A stretch of DNA of 64,000 bases from Alphaproteobacteria bacterium (GTDB taxonomy: Bacteria; Pseudomonadota; Alphaproteobacteria; Sphingomonadales; Kordiimonadaceae), in contig JABXIS010000032.1 in the NCBI GenBank assembly GCA_013372975.1, positions 48,314 to 112,313 of the forward strand, written 5' to 3'. Below, piece by piece: positions 62,707-64,000 of this stretch (positions within the stretch are counted from its first letter, which is position 1; the number at the start of each line of letters is the position of its first letter). The notes beneath the pieces were generated by a model. It was given only the letters and a program-made list of their open reading frames with translations. It was not told where the DNA came from and did not search any database. The translations under genes and the position numbers were made by a program.

Positions 62707-63336
62707 GTGACAAGTAAAACTGGATCAATGTTTGCTGCGGCTACGATAAGCCTGAGCCTTGCCTTTGGAGCAAGCGGCGCAGCGAATGCTACCTATAATT
62801 ACTTCGACGTTATGGCCGACCCGGGCAGCTACAGCGGTATCTCATTGGGCGAAAGCTTCTCTCTTGATGCTTGCGGCTCCACTTTTCACCGTGCAGATGG
62901 CAGTTCGGAAAGCTACTCGCTTTGTCAGCTCTCCGATTTGACAGAATTCAGCCTTAGCTGGCTAGCTTGGCACGATGGAGACTATTCTTGGCTGGGGTCC
63001 TACAGCGGCGGCAGTGCAAGCGATGGTCTCAGCGTTGCAACAGCCACTGGTGATGGTACTTTCTTCAACGAGATAGGTACCTACTATGTTGGGCTATATG
63101 TGAAAGCAGACAACAACAGCTATGTCCCTCTTCCAGGAGGTGGCTGGGGTGCAACTGGTGGCGACGGGGGCTTGGCCTATGATGGCTCTACGAATTACAG
63201 CTTTGCGTGGTCTTCCAGCTTTCAGGTTACAGAAGCTATGAATGTTCCTGAGCCAATCGGCGCATTGCTTTTGCTTCCAGGCTTTGTTTACATCGCCCGA
63301 AGAGAAAGAAAACGGAAACAGGCAGTCGCTGCCTAA
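62707..63336 (+). CDS. PEP-CTERM sorting-domain exported protein
   Basis: 209 residues. A signal peptide (ATISLSLAFGASGAANA) is followed by a body rich in Gly, Ser, Tyr and Asp (SGGSASDGLSVATATGDG), then the C-terminal VPEP motif, a membrane helix (IGALLLLPGFVYIA) and a basic RRERKRKQ tail. This is the signal for an exosortase (EpsH/XrtA), which cuts after or near the PEP and releases the protein to the exopolysaccharide matrix. The start is GTG at 62707 with GGAGAG nine bases upstream. The exosortase gene is not in the window. Confidence 0.87.
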   Translation: MTSKTGSMFAAATISLSLAFGASGAANATYNYFDVMADPGSYSGISLGESFSLDACGSTFHRADGSSESYSLCQLSDLTEFSLSWLAWHDGDYSWLGSYSGGSASDGLSVATATGDGTFFNEIGTYYVGLYVKADNNSYVPLPGGGWGATGGDGGLAYDGSTNYSFAWSSSFQVTEAMNVPEPIGALLLLPGFVYIARRERKRKQAVAA

Positions 63337-63344
63337 ATGCCAAG

Positions 63345-63372
63345 GCCCGGCTGGTCAACAGCGCGGGCTTTT
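63345..63372 (+). terminator. Intrinsic terminator of the PEP-CTERM gene
   Basis: Stem GCCCGGCTG / CAGC-G-CGGGC with one bulged G and a five-base loop, followed by TTTT, nine bases after the stop. Confidence 0.75.
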
Positions 63373-63392
63373 GATCTGTCACATCAATAGAA

Positions 63393-63418
63393 AAGGCCGG
63401 ATACAATGTTCCGGCCTT
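63393..63418. terminator. Bidirectional terminator beside the zeta-inhibitor gene
   Basis: Nine-base-pair stem AAGGCCGGA / TCCGGCCTT with an eight-base loop. On the minus strand it is followed by TTTTCT, 18 bp after the stop of the zeta-inhibitor gene; on the plus strand by CTTGTTATTT. Confidence 0.8.
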
Positions 63419-63436
63419 CTTGTTATTTGGGGGTAA

Positions 63437-63763
63437 TTATTTAACCTCAGACATAATCTGGCGTTTGGCTTCATCCATGAATTCATGCAGGTGTTTTTCC
63501 AGACGGTGCGCGGAGAGGTCCATGCCCTTCGCTTGCACGTCAGCCACAACCTTACGAATCACGTCCTGGTCACCATCTTCTTCGAGGTCGGCTTTAACAA
63601 CTTCCTTGGCGTATTCCGCCACAGCGTCACCGCTAAGCCCCATTTCCCCTGCAAGCCACTCACCGAAAAGGCGGTTGCGGCGCGCCCGCGCTTTAAAGTT
63701 CATTTCCGCGTCATGAGCGTACTTATTCTCAAAAGCTTGTTCACGGTTGTCAAAAGTTGTCAT
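63437..63763 (-). CDS. ATPase inhibitor subunit zeta (DUF1476)
   Basis: 108 residues. The start MTTFDNREQAFENKYAHDAE is the DUF1476 signature, whose Paracoccus member (zeta) blocks the F1-ATPase in reverse; the inhibitory part is the N-terminal helix. The rest is helical (FGEWLAGEMGLSGDAV). ATG at 63763 is chosen since AGGAGG precedes it and the conserved sequence begins there; a longer frame lacks similarity. The gene lies divergent from purC, as in many alphaproteobacteria. Confidence 0.93.
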   Translation of the reverse strand: MTTFDNREQAFENKYAHDAEMNFKARARRNRLFGEWLAGEMGLSGDAVAEYAKEVVKADLEEDGDQDVIRKVVADVQAKGMDLSAHRLEKHLHEFMDEAKRQIMSEVK

Positions 63764-63977
63764 CGAAACTGTTCCTCCTGTCCGAGTCTCTACATTAGAC
63801 CCACTCAAAATAGCATAGCGCTCCCTTCTATAAAGGAAATTTCTGCGCACATTTCCAGACCTTAGACGAAACTTATTGTGTTTTGTTACAGAAAGATTGT
63901 CGCAGGCAACCTTTTCCCTTATGTTCGCGCCCGCGCAACCCACTGACATCCCTCAAGACGAGGAAAAGAGGCAATAT

Positions 63978-64000
63978 ATGTCCCGCCGCAACAAGATTTA
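63978..64000 (+). CDS. purC: Start of phosphoribosylaminoimidazole-succinocarboxamide synthase (cut by window end)
   Basis: Only the first seven codons, MSRRNKI, plus two bases are present. They match the conserved PurC start (MxRRxxIYEGKAK) and AGAGG lies seven bases upstream of the ATG. Context supports the call: DUF1476 and purC are neighbours in many alphaproteobacteria. PurC catalyses the SAICAR step of purine synthesis. Identity rests on a short string and position. Confidence 0.55.

Noticed and set aside
1..64000. tRNA, rRNA, IS elements, prophage or integrative element
   Set aside because: No tRNA-like or rRNA sequence, transposase, integrase or flanking direct repeats were seen anywhere in the window.

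Overview
The window looks like a stretch of chromosome from a free-living alphaproteobacterium, probably aquatic or marine. G+C is moderate, about mid-50s % by eye. Lineage pointers are the ATPase-inhibitor zeta (DUF1476) gene divergent from the start of purC, a DUF2336 protein, an xseB-ispA-dxs-tlyA-rlmD gene string, a TTAA-N7-TTAA (CtrA-type) site, and frequent GTG/TTG starts. A PEP-CTERM protein next to a TPR lipoprotein hints at an exopolysaccharide-linked exosortase system, as in some Kordiimonadales-like lineages, but the genus cannot be fixed from sequence alone. I see no rRNA, tRNA, IS element, prophage or CRISPR array.

Layout. 1-4.2 kb: truncated acyl-CoA dehydrogenase, MATE exporter, class II aldolase-like protein, TesB thioesterase. 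4.4-7.3 kb: a large RTX protein with a probable glycoside-hydrolase-type N-terminal part. 7.3-14 kb: a methyltransferase, then a tight six-gene leftward operon (aldehyde dehydrogenase, Fe-alcohol dehydrogenase, thioesterase, two SDRs, APH-type kinase) that resembles alcohol, aldehyde or hydroxy-acid catabolism. 14-24.9 kb: chemoreceptor, pdxH, DnaJ-like, YihY, fabI-aroC, membrane and oxidoreductase genes, and two tandem paralogous membrane-anchored proteins with a conserved CxCSFYG motif. 25-36.4 kb: rlmD, tlyA, dxs, ispA, xseB (one operon with a recognisable promoter), an MBL hydrolase and FadE-like ACAD, tsaC/sua5, a GlcD-like oxidase and a PlsC-like acyltransferase.

36.4-36.75 kb is a gene-free gap with unexpected organisation. 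A near-perfect sigma-54 (-24/-12) promoter is preceded by palindromic activator-type sites and followed about 100 nt later by a strong intrinsic terminator. It looks like an activator-controlled small RNA (or micro-peptide) gene, and it is the most novel feature I found.

36.7-50 kb: class V aminotransferase-like protein, DUF2336, gamma-carbonic anhydrase-like protein, MnmC, then a compact unit of secreted peptidase-like hydrolase, NatAB-type ABC transporter, ECF sigma factor and membrane protein. After these come an EF-G-like GTPase, HMG-CoA lyase, MAPEG and a small TPR protein divergent from a LysR regulator. 51.4-53.9 kb: a partner-switching signalling cassette (STAS, receiver-PP2C phosphatase, HATPase kinase) with a CtrA-type box upstream. 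54-60 kb: phytoene-desaturase-like oxidoreductase, stand-alone Lrp/AsnC RAM domain, YtcJ-like amidohydrolase lipoprotein, dipeptide epimerase plus MFS exporter. 60-64 kb: TPR lipoprotein (PrsT-like), PEP-CTERM protein, zeta inhibitor, and the first codons of purC.
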